DNA of 64,000 bases from Arthrobacter sp. 135MFCol5.1 (GCF_000374865.1 NZ_KB895458.1:62001-126000); one strand, 5' to 3'. Positions 8,510 through 17,706 are shown, counted from the first letter of the stretch. Translations and numbers: made by a program. Notes: a model not told the origin generated them from the sequence alone.

Positions 8510-9164
8510 GAAGGCACCCTAAATTCAGTCCGGCTAGCGGGCCGCGCTTATCGACGCGCGCCAGTTACACCAACTGCAATGGCAGCAAGGAAAAACGGCT
8601 CCGTTCATGCAGCTAGAACCTAGGAAAATCGACCTGTAGTCAATGGTCCACGACGGTGGCCGAAGGTAGGGTCCTTAAGGCATGGACAAGCGCGTCGCCT
8701 CTATAAGTCCGTGCAGGAGGTGATGGTGGTGGGAAGCAGAATCTGCCGTCGAAACCCGATGGAGGCGGCATTTTCCTCGCACCACTGACAGGAGATCGAA
8801 GCATCGTACTCAATGCTTTTCGAACAGGTCAGCTCAGAACGGCTGATCCCGTGGCAGGTAGCGTCTGGCTCAAACGCGCTACATCACCAGCATCTACCCT
8901 GTCGAGAGAAAAAACAAGAACCTAGTCCAAAATTTTGGTTGACACGACGCATCTCTACGTGTAACATGCGCATCTTGCCCTTTGGAGCTACGATTGTTGG
9001 GGGAGGAAGGTGTGGCCAATGCGTGTCCCTGGAGCGTGACTTGGCCACGAGCCTGGTTGCTCCCTTCCTGCTGTAGGGGCGCAGTGAGGAAGTTGTGGGA
9101 ACCCTCCCCCGTATATGAGTTCGGCTTGGATTCAACTGGCGAGAGATGACAGGAGGGAAAGCTG
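8510..9164. other. 655-bp gap holding the presumed transposon end; no complete gene
   Basis: This lies just upstream of the first transposition gene, where a Tn7-type right end with several TnsB sites would be expected. I found no convincing set of ~20-bp repeats and no clear TGT/ACA terminus with a 5-bp duplication. The string ATCGAC occurs twice (near 8550 and 8629) and may be chance. On the minus strand an uninterrupted frame from about 8885 to 8708 reads as a Cys-rich fragment (SCQWCEENAASIGFRR and nearby Cys/His) without a start codon. The promoter of the tni operon must also lie here but was not identified. Confidence 0.35.
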
Positions 9165-9482
9165 ATGGTGCAGGAGCTTCGCAATGACGATGTGGGCCGC
9201 TACATTGTGACCACCGCTACAGGCAGCCTGTACCTGCTCGATCTAACAGCCAGGACCGTCACCCGATCCATGGCTGCCACTGTGCCGGCTGTCGAGTATC
9301 GGGACGTGAAACCTTCAAAACTGCGACGCGATGACGACCCACTGGAACTGCTCCTACTTGAGTCGTGTGCCGTCGGGTCCTCCGCCAGGTATTGGATTCA
9401 AGTACGCACCGATCACGTGGTTACCCTGAGAATAACCTCGCCCGTGGTGCGGATAGATACTCCTAGTCCTTCAAAGCCATGA
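9165..9482 (+). CDS. hypothetical protein, 105 residues
   Basis: ATG preceded by AGGAGG eight bases upstream, a good ribosome site. The product is a soluble, beta-rich small protein (RYIVTTATGSLYLLDLTART and RYWIQVRTDHVVTLRI look like strands) with no recognised motif. Its stop overlaps the next start by the ATGA arrangement, so the two are probably co-translated. Function unknown. Confidence 0.55.
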   Translation: MVQELRNDDVGRYIVTTATGSLYLLDLTARTVTRSMAATVPAVEYRDVKPSKLRRDDDPLELLLLESCAVGSSARYWIQVRTDHVVTLRITSPVVRIDTPSPSKP

Positions 9483-10036
9483 TCTCAACGCATATGCCGG
9501 GGTACTTGAACTTCGCACCTTCACGGGGCCCTATCGACGTCCCTACTCCCATTGCCGACGGAGAGTGGTGGCAGATAGTTGCCGCCCTCTTACCACTCGT
9601 CACAGTCTTCGCGGCCGCCCTCGTCGCAGTGATCATAGGGCTCAGGCGGCATCAGCGTACACCCACGAGACATCCTGAGCGCGGAACTGACTGGTGGGAT
9701 CGGGCGCAATGGGCGCTCGATGCGAGCCTGGATGACGATCTGAAGAAACGCGAGATCGGGCTTTCCGCTTTGGAACTTCTCAATGCCAGCGACCTATCCG
9801 GCTTGGAAGAAAGCCGGATCATTGGCGCAGCGTGGGCGAGTCCACTCCGCGACAAGGAATTATTGGGCGGCGCGCTGCAAAAGGAGTCCGCTACTGATAG
9901 CGAGCCAACAAGCAGGTTTAGCCGACAGGAAGAGCGCGTAGCCATTCGCGCGGCCCGGCTCAGGCTCTCAACCGACAGGAAGCAGGGCCTTCACAGTCCC
10001 TCGTGGGTAGAGGAAATCGCAAAACGGCAGCTTTGA
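9479..10036 (+). CDS. hypothetical protein with one membrane segment
   Basis: 185 residues. A single hydrophobic helix lies at about residues 30-52 (WWQIVAALLPLVTVFAAALV), followed by RRHQR, giving an outside-in arrangement with a ~130-residue charged, helical cytoplasmic part. It overlaps the preceding gene by four bases and is probably co-transcribed with it. No family recognised. Confidence 0.55.
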   Translation: MISTHMPGYLNFAPSRGPIDVPTPIADGEWWQIVAALLPLVTVFAAALVAVIIGLRRHQRTPTRHPERGTDWWDRAQWALDASLDDDLKKREIGLSALELLNASDLSGLEESRIIGAAWASPLRDKELLGGALQKESATDSEPTSRFSRQEERVAIRAARLRLSTDRKQGLHSPSWVEEIAKRQL

Positions 10037-10309
10037 CAATGAGGTGGAGCGAACCGGAAAGCACGCCAATGTCCCAGAGCCGGACCCGAACTAGCGGGCA
10101 ACATAATCAGCCGCTCAAGTGGGCCCCGAGGATCCGCTGACCGCCTAAGAATGGAGGCTCTACTGATTTCCGTTGGAGTCCTTCCAACTGGCCGCGTGAT
10201 ACTAGGTCCCCACCAGGGAATGCCCCCATCGGGCCTCCGCCCTGTTCCCGGTCGTCAGCTAGCGGGAACAAAGCTAGATTGAGGATATTCGTCCAATGGA
10301 GGACAGTCG
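10037..10309. other. 273-bp gap with two short palindromic elements
   Basis: Contains no plausible gene. A 17-bp palindrome sits at 10172-10188, and a weak match to the 26-bp cassette-boundary repeat (shared GGATCC and CCGC around 10130-10143) lies just before it. Near the right end a GGAGG at about 10298 serves the following gene. Confidence 0.4.
10172..10188. repeat. 17-bp palindrome, copy 1
   Basis: Reads GTTGGAGTCCTTCCAAC: six-base arms GTTGGA and TCCAAC. A near-identical palindrome (same outer eight and six bases, different centre) is at 21732-21748. It may be an operator or recombination site; flanks of the two copies are unrelated. Confidence 0.45.
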
Positions 10310-10803
10310 GTGAGGCAAGAGGCTTCAGAACAGGGACTGCGCGAGGTCGTGGCAGCACTTACCAACGTCATCGAGAGCTTCGAAACGAAGATCTCTCCCC
10401 AACTCGCGCGAGCAGTTGCTGCGACGGTCTTGGTGAAGAGAGAAATAGCCAAGGAGTATGGACTTCTCACGGAAGCCGATGTCCGACGGTCCCTCGCGCT
10501 GACAGCGGAGAGCGAGTTCCCGGATCTATTCTCGATCCCATATCGCAAACAGATCCATTTCCCGGGTTTTCAACTCGAGGCGGTGGTTGGCGGAGCCGGG
10601 GCTCAAAGAATCAGGCCCTTCATTTCGCGGCTGAAGAAACTCGCTCTCGAAAGGAGCTGGACAGACGAAGACGTAGTTTTTCCCTCGTCAGTCCAACGAC
10701 CTACCTGGGCGATGAACTTTCCATCGCCGCGCATCTGGTCGAGGGCTATGACCCGGAAGCCCTGTTCAGGGCTTTCGAGGAGAAGATGGAGGTCGAGTGG
10801 TAA
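10310..10803 (+). pseudogene. ParS/Xre/MbcA-type antitoxin-like gene with a one-base frameshift
   Basis: GTG start with GGAGG seven bases upstream. The frame reads well to about base 10,680 (FPGFQLEAVVGGAGAQRIRP, then RLKKLALERSWTDEDVVF), then turns into nonsense. Moving one base back at a run of five T (10677-10681) gives SLVSPTTYLGDELSIAAHLV and EGYDPEALFRAFEEKMEVEW with a stop at 10803. The rejoined product (~164 residues) has the layout of the Xre/MbcA/ParS toxin-binding domain (PxFQFD..., then L.SP..YL...LV.G.DPE.....F). The run is not a canonical slippery heptamer, so this is either an inactivating deletion or a homopolymer sequencing error. No intact toxin gene follows. Confidence 0.55.
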
Positions 10804-11352
10804 CCACTTCGAAACCGAACCTGGGCCGCCGTGAACGAGTACACCGTTACCACGCGTCAGGTTGCCAAAGGCTTCCGCTCCTGCGACTCGGCGGCGAGCA
10901 CTGATGGGGGCCGGTTCAGCAGTTGACGTTGAGGAAGAATGCGAAAAGCCGAGCCGGTCTGGTCGGAAGCGTTGGGCCCGAAACTTGCGTCGACGGCGGT
11001 GCACTGCCCGCCGACGGCGGGACCTACCCGATCTCCAGTCTGGGACTGCTCGTGCTGCCGGTCATGCCACTCATCCGGCCGGCCTACCCTGACTACCGAG
11101 CGCGGCCGCTGCAGGCTGCCGTCGAGGTGCTCCTGGGGTTTGCCGCCTTAAAACGTTTTGACCAGCAGATCCTCGCATCTTGATAAGGGATCGTCTCTGA
11201 ACCTGCAGGCCGGAATCCTGAGCAAAACTTGATAAAAGATGCAATTCCGACTTTGAACTGCAGATATAGGATGAGCCGCACATCGTGCCGCTTCGCGCGC
11301 CGAAGGGGTTGTTCACAAAAATACTTGACTACGCAGAAATTGGGGGACAAAT
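10804..11352. other. 549-bp stretch without a convincing gene
   Basis: A short frame from GTG 10831 to TGA 10926 begins VNEYTVTTRQVAKGF but degenerates at once and lacks a ribosome site. The frame 10923-11183 reads partly protein-like (GTYPISSLGLLVLPVMPLIR) but has no support. Near 11182-11195 the sequence TAAGGGATCGTC resembles the core of the 26-bp repeat. It is probably decayed gene material. Confidence 0.4.
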
Positions 11353-11850
11353 ATGGGAACACCAGGGAAGCTCTCGGGGCCGTTGTCGCCGTTCATCCTC
11401 GGTATCCTCATCGCGGTCGCTGGGTTCATATGCGGGTCAAGCGTACCCGTCGGGGCATATTGCGAGAGCGCGTTCTCGCCCAACCAACATTCTGCCGAGA
11501 AGGCTGACCTGGATCGGGCCTACAGCAATGCAATGAAGTTGGACATGCATCTGGGCTACAGCGTTCTCCCTGAGACAGACTACGAGTCCGTATGCAAGGC
11601 GTCCGCCGCGCAGTGGGCGGTCCTATGGTGGGCCGTGATCGCTGCCGGCGTCGTGGTTTTCTGCCTCGGGTTCGTCCTGTCGAATCGCGCCCGCCGGATC
11701 GCCTCGATACCCGCGTCCGTACGTTCTGTCCCCGCAGCACATATGCAGGGCGTTGCTGCCGAAATCACGCACCTCGCCCAACTCCGCGATCAGGGGATGC
11801 TGACGCAGAGCCAATTCGAGCGACAGAGAGCGAAGTTGCTCGACGAGTGA
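11353..11850 (+). CDS. SHOCT-domain membrane protein
   Basis: 165 residues, two hydrophobic segments (about 13-30 and 86-108) separated by a ~55-residue loop containing Cys residues. A short C-terminal SHOCT-like module follows (ITHLAQLRDQGMLTQSQFER, then QRAKLLDE), found at the ends of many small membrane-associated proteins of unclear function. The ATG follows GGGGGACAAAT, a plausible ribosome site. Confidence 0.6.
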   Translation: MGTPGKLSGPLSPFILGILIAVAGFICGSSVPVGAYCESAFSPNQHSAEKADLDRAYSNAMKLDMHLGYSVLPETDYESVCKASAAQWAVLWWAVIAAGVVVFCLGFVLSNRARRIASIPASVRSVPAAHMQGVAAEITHLAQLRDQGMLTQSQFERQRAKLLDE

Positions 11851-11973
11851 CACGCATGTGGCAAGGCTTTCAGGTTGAGTGCATTGACCGCAGTCGCGCG
11901 GACGAGCACAATCGCTGAATCAAGGTAGGCCGGTCATTGGCATGCCTTGCTTCGGCGAGGATCTGGCGGCGCA

Positions 11974-12717
11974 ATGGACGATGACATACAAAGTGGTTCA
12001 GGTACTGACGATTCTCGGCCGCACCCGCTAACGCCACCAGAACTCCATGATCGATTGCGGGCGCATTTGGCGAATCACTACCTCCAACTGCACACGACGT
12101 TGGTAAGCGTCACCCTGGCCGCAGCAGGATACGCCGCTGCAGGCTTGACTGCACCGCCGCCTGAAGCCTCTTATGATCGGCTCCTGCTATGGCTCTTCTG
12201 GGTTGGGGGTGTACTCGCCATCGTTGCTGTGTACGCAGGAACTATGACGGGCGGGTTCACACTTCCATCTGGCATACCAAGTATTTGGGATCTATTGATC
12301 CCGCTCGCCATCGGATTGACGCAGTTCATGATTTTCGGCGTCCTGACACACAGTATTGCCATGTTCACTACTGAGGTGTCAGTAGTGCAAGCCTGGTCCT
12401 TCTCGATGGCTTTGCTTGGTCTTCTGGCCGTCGCAGCCATCCGCCGGGCTAAATACTTGATTCGAACGGAGGATTATCACGACGCACTCAACGACGCCCT
12501 CACATACTACAAAACAAGATTGAGCCAGGACACACGCGGCGCTAGCTTGCTCGCACTAATTAGTTCCGGGGGTGGTGCGGGCGCACTATTTTGGCCCGCC
12601 GCCACACGCTCCTGGGTGTACCCCTTCGTGGCGATTGTGCTGGTCGTACTTGGTATAGGCCTTCAACGGCACTACGTCACAGGCAGGGAGCTACGGAGGA
12701 GGCTTAATTCGCTTTAG
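11974..12717 (+). CDS. multi-pass membrane protein of unknown function
   Basis: Start taken at ATG 11974 (MDDDIQSG); an in-frame TTG at 11947 is possible. The product has about 247 residues with six hydrophobic segments (LVSVTLAAAGYAAAG; LLLWLFWVGGVLAIVAVYAG; WDLLIPLAIGLTQFMIFGV; SFSMALLGLLAVAAI; LLALISSGGGAGALF; WVYPFVAIVLVVLGIG), with a charged loop between the fourth and fifth. No transport or catalytic motif recognised. It ends 44 bp before the convergent HEPN-motif gene. Confidence 0.55.
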   Translation: MDDDIQSGSGTDDSRPHPLTPPELHDRLRAHLANHYLQLHTTLVSVTLAAAGYAAAGLTAPPPEASYDRLLLWLFWVGGVLAIVAVYAGTMTGGFTLPSGIPSIWDLLIPLAIGLTQFMIFGVLTHSIAMFTTEVSVVQAWSFSMALLGLLAVAAIRRAKYLIRTEDYHDALNDALTYYKTRLSQDTRGASLLALISSGGGAGALFWPAATRSWVYPFVAIVLVVLGIGLQRHYVTGRELRRRLNSL

Positions 12718-12760
12718 CCTAATTGCGACGGCGACGCGGCGTCACTGTACTGAGCTCGTA

Positions 12761-14326
12761 TCACAAGCTCCGGCGAAAGTTGAGAGGTTGACTCTCCGGG
12801 AATGCCAGATAAGCAGGCAGCCAGGCAAGCATCGAACTGTCGGTTCCTTTGGGTACATTCTCATCCTGCAGTAGCACATGGAATGGCGGCTTCTTTGTAG
12901 CAGCCATGTCAGCAATCAACTCTGAAATGTTCACGGGCGGCTCTTGATCAGGAAGCCTTGCCGCTACGCCGCGGCGCTCGTCAACCGCAAACCATTGGAA
13001 GTTACTGGCCTCGTCAATCAGCAGGTGTAGGACTGAATCGCTGAGGTCGCCCGACAATTCCTGTCCATGCCGGAATATTTCGAATTTCCATCGCTCGATC
13101 TTGAGTCGCAACTGTGCCGCCCCGACGGGGGTGACGACGTTGTAAGCACCCAAGAGGGAGGCTGTGACGGGATACACCTCGTGCTTTGCAGCAAAGGCCG
13201 CGACAAGACTTTTTTGAAAGCGGACGTATGAAGTACTTGCCTTTTTTACTTGATCATTGGTGGGCCGGAGACCATCATGAATGGAAGCGTTGCGGAGTTT
13301 GGCAACATCCTCTCGCCACCCTAGATAGGCGGCTTCCATGTCCTTCGTCCAGGCATCGGCCAACGCGTTTTTGAGTCGTGGCGTGGCCTCGTTTAGGTAT
13401 CGAGTCGTACGAAGAACTCCGAGCACTCTCTTGGCTTCCCCAAGTTCTACGCCCTCCTCCCAGAGGAGCATTCCAACCGTTTCCTTCACGAGGAGTTCCG
13501 CGGCCCCGCCGAGGAGGATGCTCGCCAAGATAGTATTCCCCGACCGATAGGCCACATACCCCTCTCGCTGAACGTCTATGAACTCACCGAAAACACCGGT
13601 CTGCAGCATAGCTAGGGCTCCCCGGAGGGTGACCTCCTCATCATCGGTGAGTAGCCGTGTCGACGCCTCCACCGTCCCTGATTGTCGTCCAGCTGGGCCA
13701 CGGTTGCCCTGTGACTTGCCCACTATCGAGCCGAATTCAAGCTCGCCGTTTTTCAACTCGGTAACCACTGGAAGCACGAGGGGAAGGGATTTCCTGCTTA
13801 CCAGCGAGATGACCTCCTTGCTCGCTAAGTGGTAAGCCTGTTGGAAGTCGGTCACAATCTTCAGCGCCTGCTCAAGTGCGTGTTCTTGGGGCTCATCCAT
13901 TGAATCGTCGGTTAGGCAGCGCACCTCCGCCAGCGTCGTCCGGCACCTCATCGGCAAGGGTGTGTTGCGGCTTTGTCGCGACGGAAGCTTTCGGATCGCC
14001 GCCTGCGTTGTCAATGCAATGTCAGAATCGGAAACGGGACGGTCGACATGTCGGAGCGTCAGCGTGTATCTACAGTAGAGGTCCAGGCCATCCTTCGTCA
14101 TCACGTGTTCGGCCGGGGCCTCGTCGTCGCCCGCCTTGACGAACAGGAGCTGGACTTCCATGTCTGGTTTCGTCCTGAGAGCCTCAGGTAAGGCAAAGAA
14201 AAAGGTGATTGCGCGGGCGCTAGAAGGGGGAGGCAAAATTTGCGGAGCCGCAGTGTTCGGTCCTGGCATCTCCACGCTTGGTCTTTGCTGCTTCCTTCGT
14301 TCAGACTTAGCCCTGCTCCCGGACAT
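12761..14326 (-). CDS. large protein with a HEPN-type R-x4-H motif
   Basis: Start chosen at ATG 14326 (MSGSRAKSERRKQQRP), which follows GGGGAGAAGG; a GTG 18 bases upstream is also in frame. 521 residues, soluble, basic Ser/Arg/Lys start. Around residues 250-350 is a helical region (ILASILLGGAAELLVKETVG) ending in LRNASIHDGLRP. The R-N-A-S-I-H string (about R345-H350) fits the HEPN ribonuclease signature. HEPN proteins occur in defence, toxin-antitoxin and stress systems. No partner MNT or kinase gene is adjacent. Family not otherwise recognised; HEPN is a motif-level call. Confidence 0.5.
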   Translation of the reverse strand: MSGSRAKSERRKQQRPSVEMPGPNTAAPQILPPPSSARAITFFFALPEALRTKPDMEVQLLFVKAGDDEAPAEHVMTKDGLDLYCRYTLTLRHVDRPVSDSDIALTTQAAIRKLPSRQSRNTPLPMRCRTTLAEVRCLTDDSMDEPQEHALEQALKIVTDFQQAYHLASKEVISLVSRKSLPLVLPVVTELKNGELEFGSIVGKSQGNRGPAGRQSGTVEASTRLLTDDEEVTLRGALAMLQTGVFGEFIDVQREGYVAYRSGNTILASILLGGAAELLVKETVGMLLWEEGVELGEAKRVLGVLRTTRYLNEATPRLKNALADAWTKDMEAAYLGWREDVAKLRNASIHDGLRPTNDQVKKASTSYVRFQKSLVAAFAAKHEVYPVTASLLGAYNVVTPVGAAQLRLKIERWKFEIFRHGQELSGDLSDSVLHLLIDEASNFQWFAVDERRGVAARLPDQEPPVNISELIADMAATKKPPFHVLLQDENVPKGTDSSMLAWLPAYLAFPESQPLNFRRSL

Positions 14327-14344
14327 CTGCCCTTCTCCCCTCAC

Positions 14345-15429
14345 GGTCTTTGATCCATAAATGCAAACTAGATACCTCCGATGTTCACTTCTGATCCTGC
14401 AGAATTTTCATCTGCTGTCTACGTTTGCACTTGTCGACCGTTTGAAGTCTTCACGGGCGACCCCGATGCGTGCGACACTTCCACCAGTCCAGCATTGCCC
14501 TCGGCGATCCGCCGGTTACGCTCCCTTGGAAGCTCTGCCCAGGGACTGGCGGAAGGCCTGTCTGGTTCAAGATAGACAATTCATAAGGTATTGAAGATAT
14601 AAGGCCGGAGCTGCCAATCTATGGACATACTGGATAGACCAAGATGCATGTCCAGCAGGGACGGTGATTAACAATCAGCCCCTGTGTCCCACGGCCTTTT
14701 GAAGCCGACATTGCCAATCGGACGGCCCTGTTTGCTGGCCACATATTAACAATTCAAAACTCCCGGCCTCCTTGTCCTCACTGGGTAGCAGCCCGATGGG
14801 AGGGGCTGCAGGCAGGCTGCAGAAACCGCAGTGACACGGATGGCGAACTGGCACCATGAAACGCACGTGCCCTGAAGGTCGTTGACTCGGTTGACCATGC
14901 TTGCCGAAAGTGAGGGCGTAGGCCCGTTGTCTGGCTAGGACGCTCGGTACTTAAGGCGGGTGAGATCCCCTTGCTTACAAAAGTAGTGCCGGGTTGATGA
15001 TCAGAGAGGGAACCCGTGCGAAGTCGTTGTGCACCGTGACAGATTCAACTCTTGGGCGCGTTCTTGACGTGGACAGCGTCGTGCATCGACGCGCCCTTTC
15101 CTTTAACCTAAGTGACCTTCTGCCGTCGATGCCGCGCCAAGGCATGCCCGATGTGACACCCGAGTTTTGGTGGCCAGAGGACCGGGCATGGCCCTATAGA
15201 GGGAGTGGATCGTCGGTTTGCACTGAGTATCTGCGGCATCAACAGGTATGAGCCGTCATCAAAATCGAGTACAAACTCCCCCTTGTGAAGCGCAGGGCAC
15301 GTTCCTACCGTTAGCGAAGCGATACGGGAACAATCGCGCAAGGAATCAAAACTCGGTCCGAGACTCTGCTGGGTGGCTGCAGGATGTTGGTTTGGTTCGA
15401 AGTCGAACAACTCATCGAAGGGCACCGCC
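14345..15429. other. 1.1-kb gap with AT-rich nonamers, no supported gene
   Basis: Frames here are short and read as noise. Notable content: the nonamer ATTAACAAT at 14667-14675 and again at 14746-14754 (direct orientation), the same string that recurs near 21.4 kb. A reverse-orientation partial match to the 26-bp repeat lies around 14956-14978. The last ~15 bases hold GAAGGG, the ribosome site of the next gene. Confidence 0.4.
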
Positions 15430-16611
15430 ATGATCCGAGGCCGCATTCCACGTACCATCGCAGGTCTTGCAGCAACTTTCTTCCTCATCGCGCTGGGTAT
15501 ACCGGCGCCCGCCACCGCAGCCACGATCTCACCCAGCCCGCCGTTCAGGCAATGTCCGGCGACAGGTCTGGCGCCCAGCTGTCAGATCTTGCTGGTCATA
15601 AACGCTGACCGAACGATAAGTGTCATGGGCGACCCGGCCGTGGGTCCCTACGATGGCGCCGACGACACGCTCGTAGGGGTTGTCAACAATTCCCGCACGA
15701 GCGTGCCGGCCATTACAGTCAAAGGACCAGGGACGGGACTAAGTCTTTTCGACGGTGACGGCCTGTGCACCTTTGCCGCGGGAAGCTGCCCGAACGGGCC
15801 TACCGGCTACGAAGGACCGGGGACAACCCTGGTCACGGATCCCAGTTTGCCCGACGCGGCGGAAGTCGACTTTAGTGGTGCCGGCCTGGCCCCGCAGGCG
15901 ACGTCGTATTTCAGCCTTGAAGGGGTTCTTAGTTCGGCGCAGATCACCGCTGCCCGTGGCACCCTGATTCCAAAGGGCGTCAGTCTTGTTCTGAAAACAA
16001 GTGCAACGGTTGTCCCGTTCGATCCAGGCCAAGATCCTGGTGTTGCCGCCTATGTCCGCTACACCTTGACGGCCACGTACAGCAACGGCATGCCAGCCGC
16101 GAACGCGGCAGTCAACCTTTCAAATGCGGCCCCCGGTGTGACGTTCCATACAAATTCCCTGGGTGTTTTGAGCCTCCTCGAGCCCGTCAGCGTCGACAAG
16201 AAGCTCGATCTGACGATCAGTGCCGCTGTGGCGGCTCCGAACGGTTCCAGGGCTGCGGCGACCCAGCAGGTCTACTCTGCCGTCGCTAATGTCCGATGCA
16301 ACTATGCAGGCTACCCGCGACCTGACCTGTCGCTCCTTGAAGGAGCGATCGGCGACCCCTACCTCGCTGAGATTCAAGACATCATCGACTTTCTGACCAC
16401 GACGCTTTCAAGGGTTACGACAACGATCACAGGGTTCGAAATCACGGTGCCGGGAAGCCCCAGTATCTATGCGATGGACGTCGAGGTCCGCAGTACGACT
16501 CAAAATACGCAGGTGTACGAGGATACCAGCTACGCCTCGCACGAGATGGTGACGATGCCATCGCCACTGGATAACCTCAACGCCGGCTACTCTTGCGGGG
16601 TACCCGCATAG
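15430..16611 (+). CDS. secreted protein of unknown function
   Basis: ATG at 15430 has GAAGGG seven bases upstream; a longer frame lacks this. 393 residues with a Sec signal peptide: basic MIRGRIPRT, hydrophobic core IAGLAATFFLIALGI, cleavage after ATA (PAPATA/ATIS). The mature part is Thr/Ser/Gly-rich and beta-like. Residues ~215-300 resemble a bacterial Ig/Big-type fold (AAYVRYTLTATYSNGMPAAN). No LPxTG anchor, lipobox or C-terminal membrane segment, so release is expected. A helical stretch (IQDIIDFLTTTLSRV) precedes the C-terminal domain. No enzyme motif seen. Confidence 0.6.
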   Translation: MIRGRIPRTIAGLAATFFLIALGIPAPATAATISPSPPFRQCPATGLAPSCQILLVINADRTISVMGDPAVGPYDGADDTLVGVVNNSRTSVPAITVKGPGTGLSLFDGDGLCTFAAGSCPNGPTGYEGPGTTLVTDPSLPDAAEVDFSGAGLAPQATSYFSLEGVLSSAQITAARGTLIPKGVSLVLKTSATVVPFDPGQDPGVAAYVRYTLTATYSNGMPAANAAVNLSNAAPGVTFHTNSLGVLSLLEPVSVDKKLDLTISAAVAAPNGSRAAATQQVYSAVANVRCNYAGYPRPDLSLLEGAIGDPYLAEIQDIIDFLTTTLSRVTTTITGFEITVPGSPSIYAMDVEVRSTTQNTQVYEDTSYASHEMVTMPSPLDNLNAGYSCGVPA

Positions 16612-16861
16612 CCATCGGACTTGTCCCAGCGCACAGCCTGGCTCGTGCCGCCTAGTGGGGCGCAAGTCATAGTTGGCTGGCGGGGGCGGATCAGCGGAGC
16701 CGCCCCCGTCCAGTCGTCGGGACATACAAGACTGGAAACTTTGGACTTGTTTCCGGTCCGTGTTCACGAGCCGTCCCCCCCAGGGCCTCCAAGCCGCCTT
16801 GAAATCCGGGCGCAGGAGTTGCGCGAGAAGCAGCGGGAGGCTGCAGAGGAGCGGACGTAAG

Positions 16862-16889
16862 AAGGAGCCAACTTGAAAGTCGGCTCCTT
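16862..16889. terminator. hairpin downstream of the secreted-protein gene
   Basis: Arms AAGGAGCC and GGCTCCTT enclose a second stem ACTT/AAGT with a 2-base loop. Only three T follow, so termination is plausible but not certain. It lies 250 bp after the stop codon. Confidence 0.4.
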
Positions 16890-16914
16890 TGAGATGCCTT
16901 TGACACAGGAGTGC

Positions 16915-16940
16915 GCCCGGTAGGGGATCCCTTGCCGGGC
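16915..16940. repeat. 26-bp palindromic repeat, copy 1
   Basis: Outer arms GCCCGG and CCGGGC, core GGGGATCCC. It lies 36 bp before the DUF2625 gene. Shares the layout stem / GTA(A/G) / GGATC / stem with copies at 17681, 18746, 19198 and 19969. Confidence 0.65.
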
Positions 16941-16976
16941 CACTCTGCCATGCGCAATCCATGACAGCATCTGACC

Positions 16977-17663
16977 ATGACTGCAATACGATCTGCGGAT
17001 GAGCTTCTCGATGTCGACGTCCCCGCGTGGCCGCGACTGAGGGCGCTCTTGTCCAAGGCGCCCTTCGAGGCCAGAGTGCTGCCAGCGGACGACACCGCCA
17101 GAAGGAACGTGCTCTACCGTCTACAGGTGACGTCAGCGTCAACGCTTGGAGCCATCGCATCAAACTGCGGGACCCTCGTCCTCGACCACGGATGGGTACG
17201 CATACTTGGCGCTGGCTCTGAGGGAATCCAGGATCTCGCCACAGTGAACGCTCTTGGCGACCCCGACGATCGCTCAGCGCCACCGGGTCACCTCGTCGTC
17301 GGGTATGACGTCCTGGGTGGAGTGTTCGCCATCAATCACGATGATCTTCCCGCCCAAGCCGGTGAAGTTTGCTACTGGGGTCCCGATACGTTGGAGTGGA
17401 CGCCCTTGGGGGTCCGCCACACGGAATTCATCGAGTGGCTGCTGAATGGCGGAGTCGCGGATTTCTACCAGGAGTTTCGCTGGCCAGGATGGGAAGCGGA
17501 AGTCTCTGCACTGTCCCTCGAGGAAGGCATCAGCGTGTACCCGTTCCTCTTCACAGCGGAAGGCCGCGACATAGCGGCGGCGGCAAGAAAGGCAGTGCCC
17601 TTTCAGGAGCTGCTCAACCTGAATGAACATCTGGCCCAAAGCCTGGTCGCAGGGTCAGAATGA
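16977..17663 (+). CDS. DUF2625 family protein
   Basis: 228 residues, soluble. The sequence LQVTSASTLGAIASNCGTLV, then LDHGWVRILGAGS, and later HLVVGYDVLGGVFAINHDD with YWGPDTLEW, matches the DUF2625 family as I know it, at full family length. The function of DUF2625 is not established; its distribution beside small accessory genes suggests a possible immunity role, which is inference. The gene is bracketed by two copies of the 26-bp palindrome, as a single-gene cassette would be. The ATG has no strong ribosome site nearby (GACAGC, then CTGACC). Confidence 0.7.
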   Translation: MTAIRSADELLDVDVPAWPRLRALLSKAPFEARVLPADDTARRNVLYRLQVTSASTLGAIASNCGTLVLDHGWVRILGAGSEGIQDLATVNALGDPDDRSAPPGHLVVGYDVLGGVFAINHDDLPAQAGEVCYWGPDTLEWTPLGVRHTEFIEWLLNGGVADFYQEFRWPGWEAEVSALSLEEGISVYPFLFTAEGRDIAAAARKAVPFQELLNLNEHLAQSLVAGSE

Positions 17664-17680
17664 AGGGCTGCCCTTCAGGG

Positions 17681-17706
17681 GCCCGCTAGGGGATCCCTCA
17701 CCGCAC
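17681..17706. repeat. 26-bp palindromic repeat, copy 2
   Basis: Begins GCCCGCTAGG, core GGATCCCTCACCG. The outer stem is weaker than in copies 1, 3 and 5, but the GGATCCCTCACCG half is identical to copy 4. It lies 17 bp after the DUF2625 stop. Confidence 0.6.

Noticed and set aside
10677..10681. Programmed -1 frameshift in the antitoxin-like gene
   Set aside because: The site GTA GTT TTT CCC is not an X-XXY-YYZ heptamer and no stimulatory stem is evident.
10831..10926. Short gene beginning VNEYTVTTRQVAKGF after the antitoxin-like gene
   Set aside because: The first residues resemble a common small-protein family, but the frame degenerates and there is no ribosome site.
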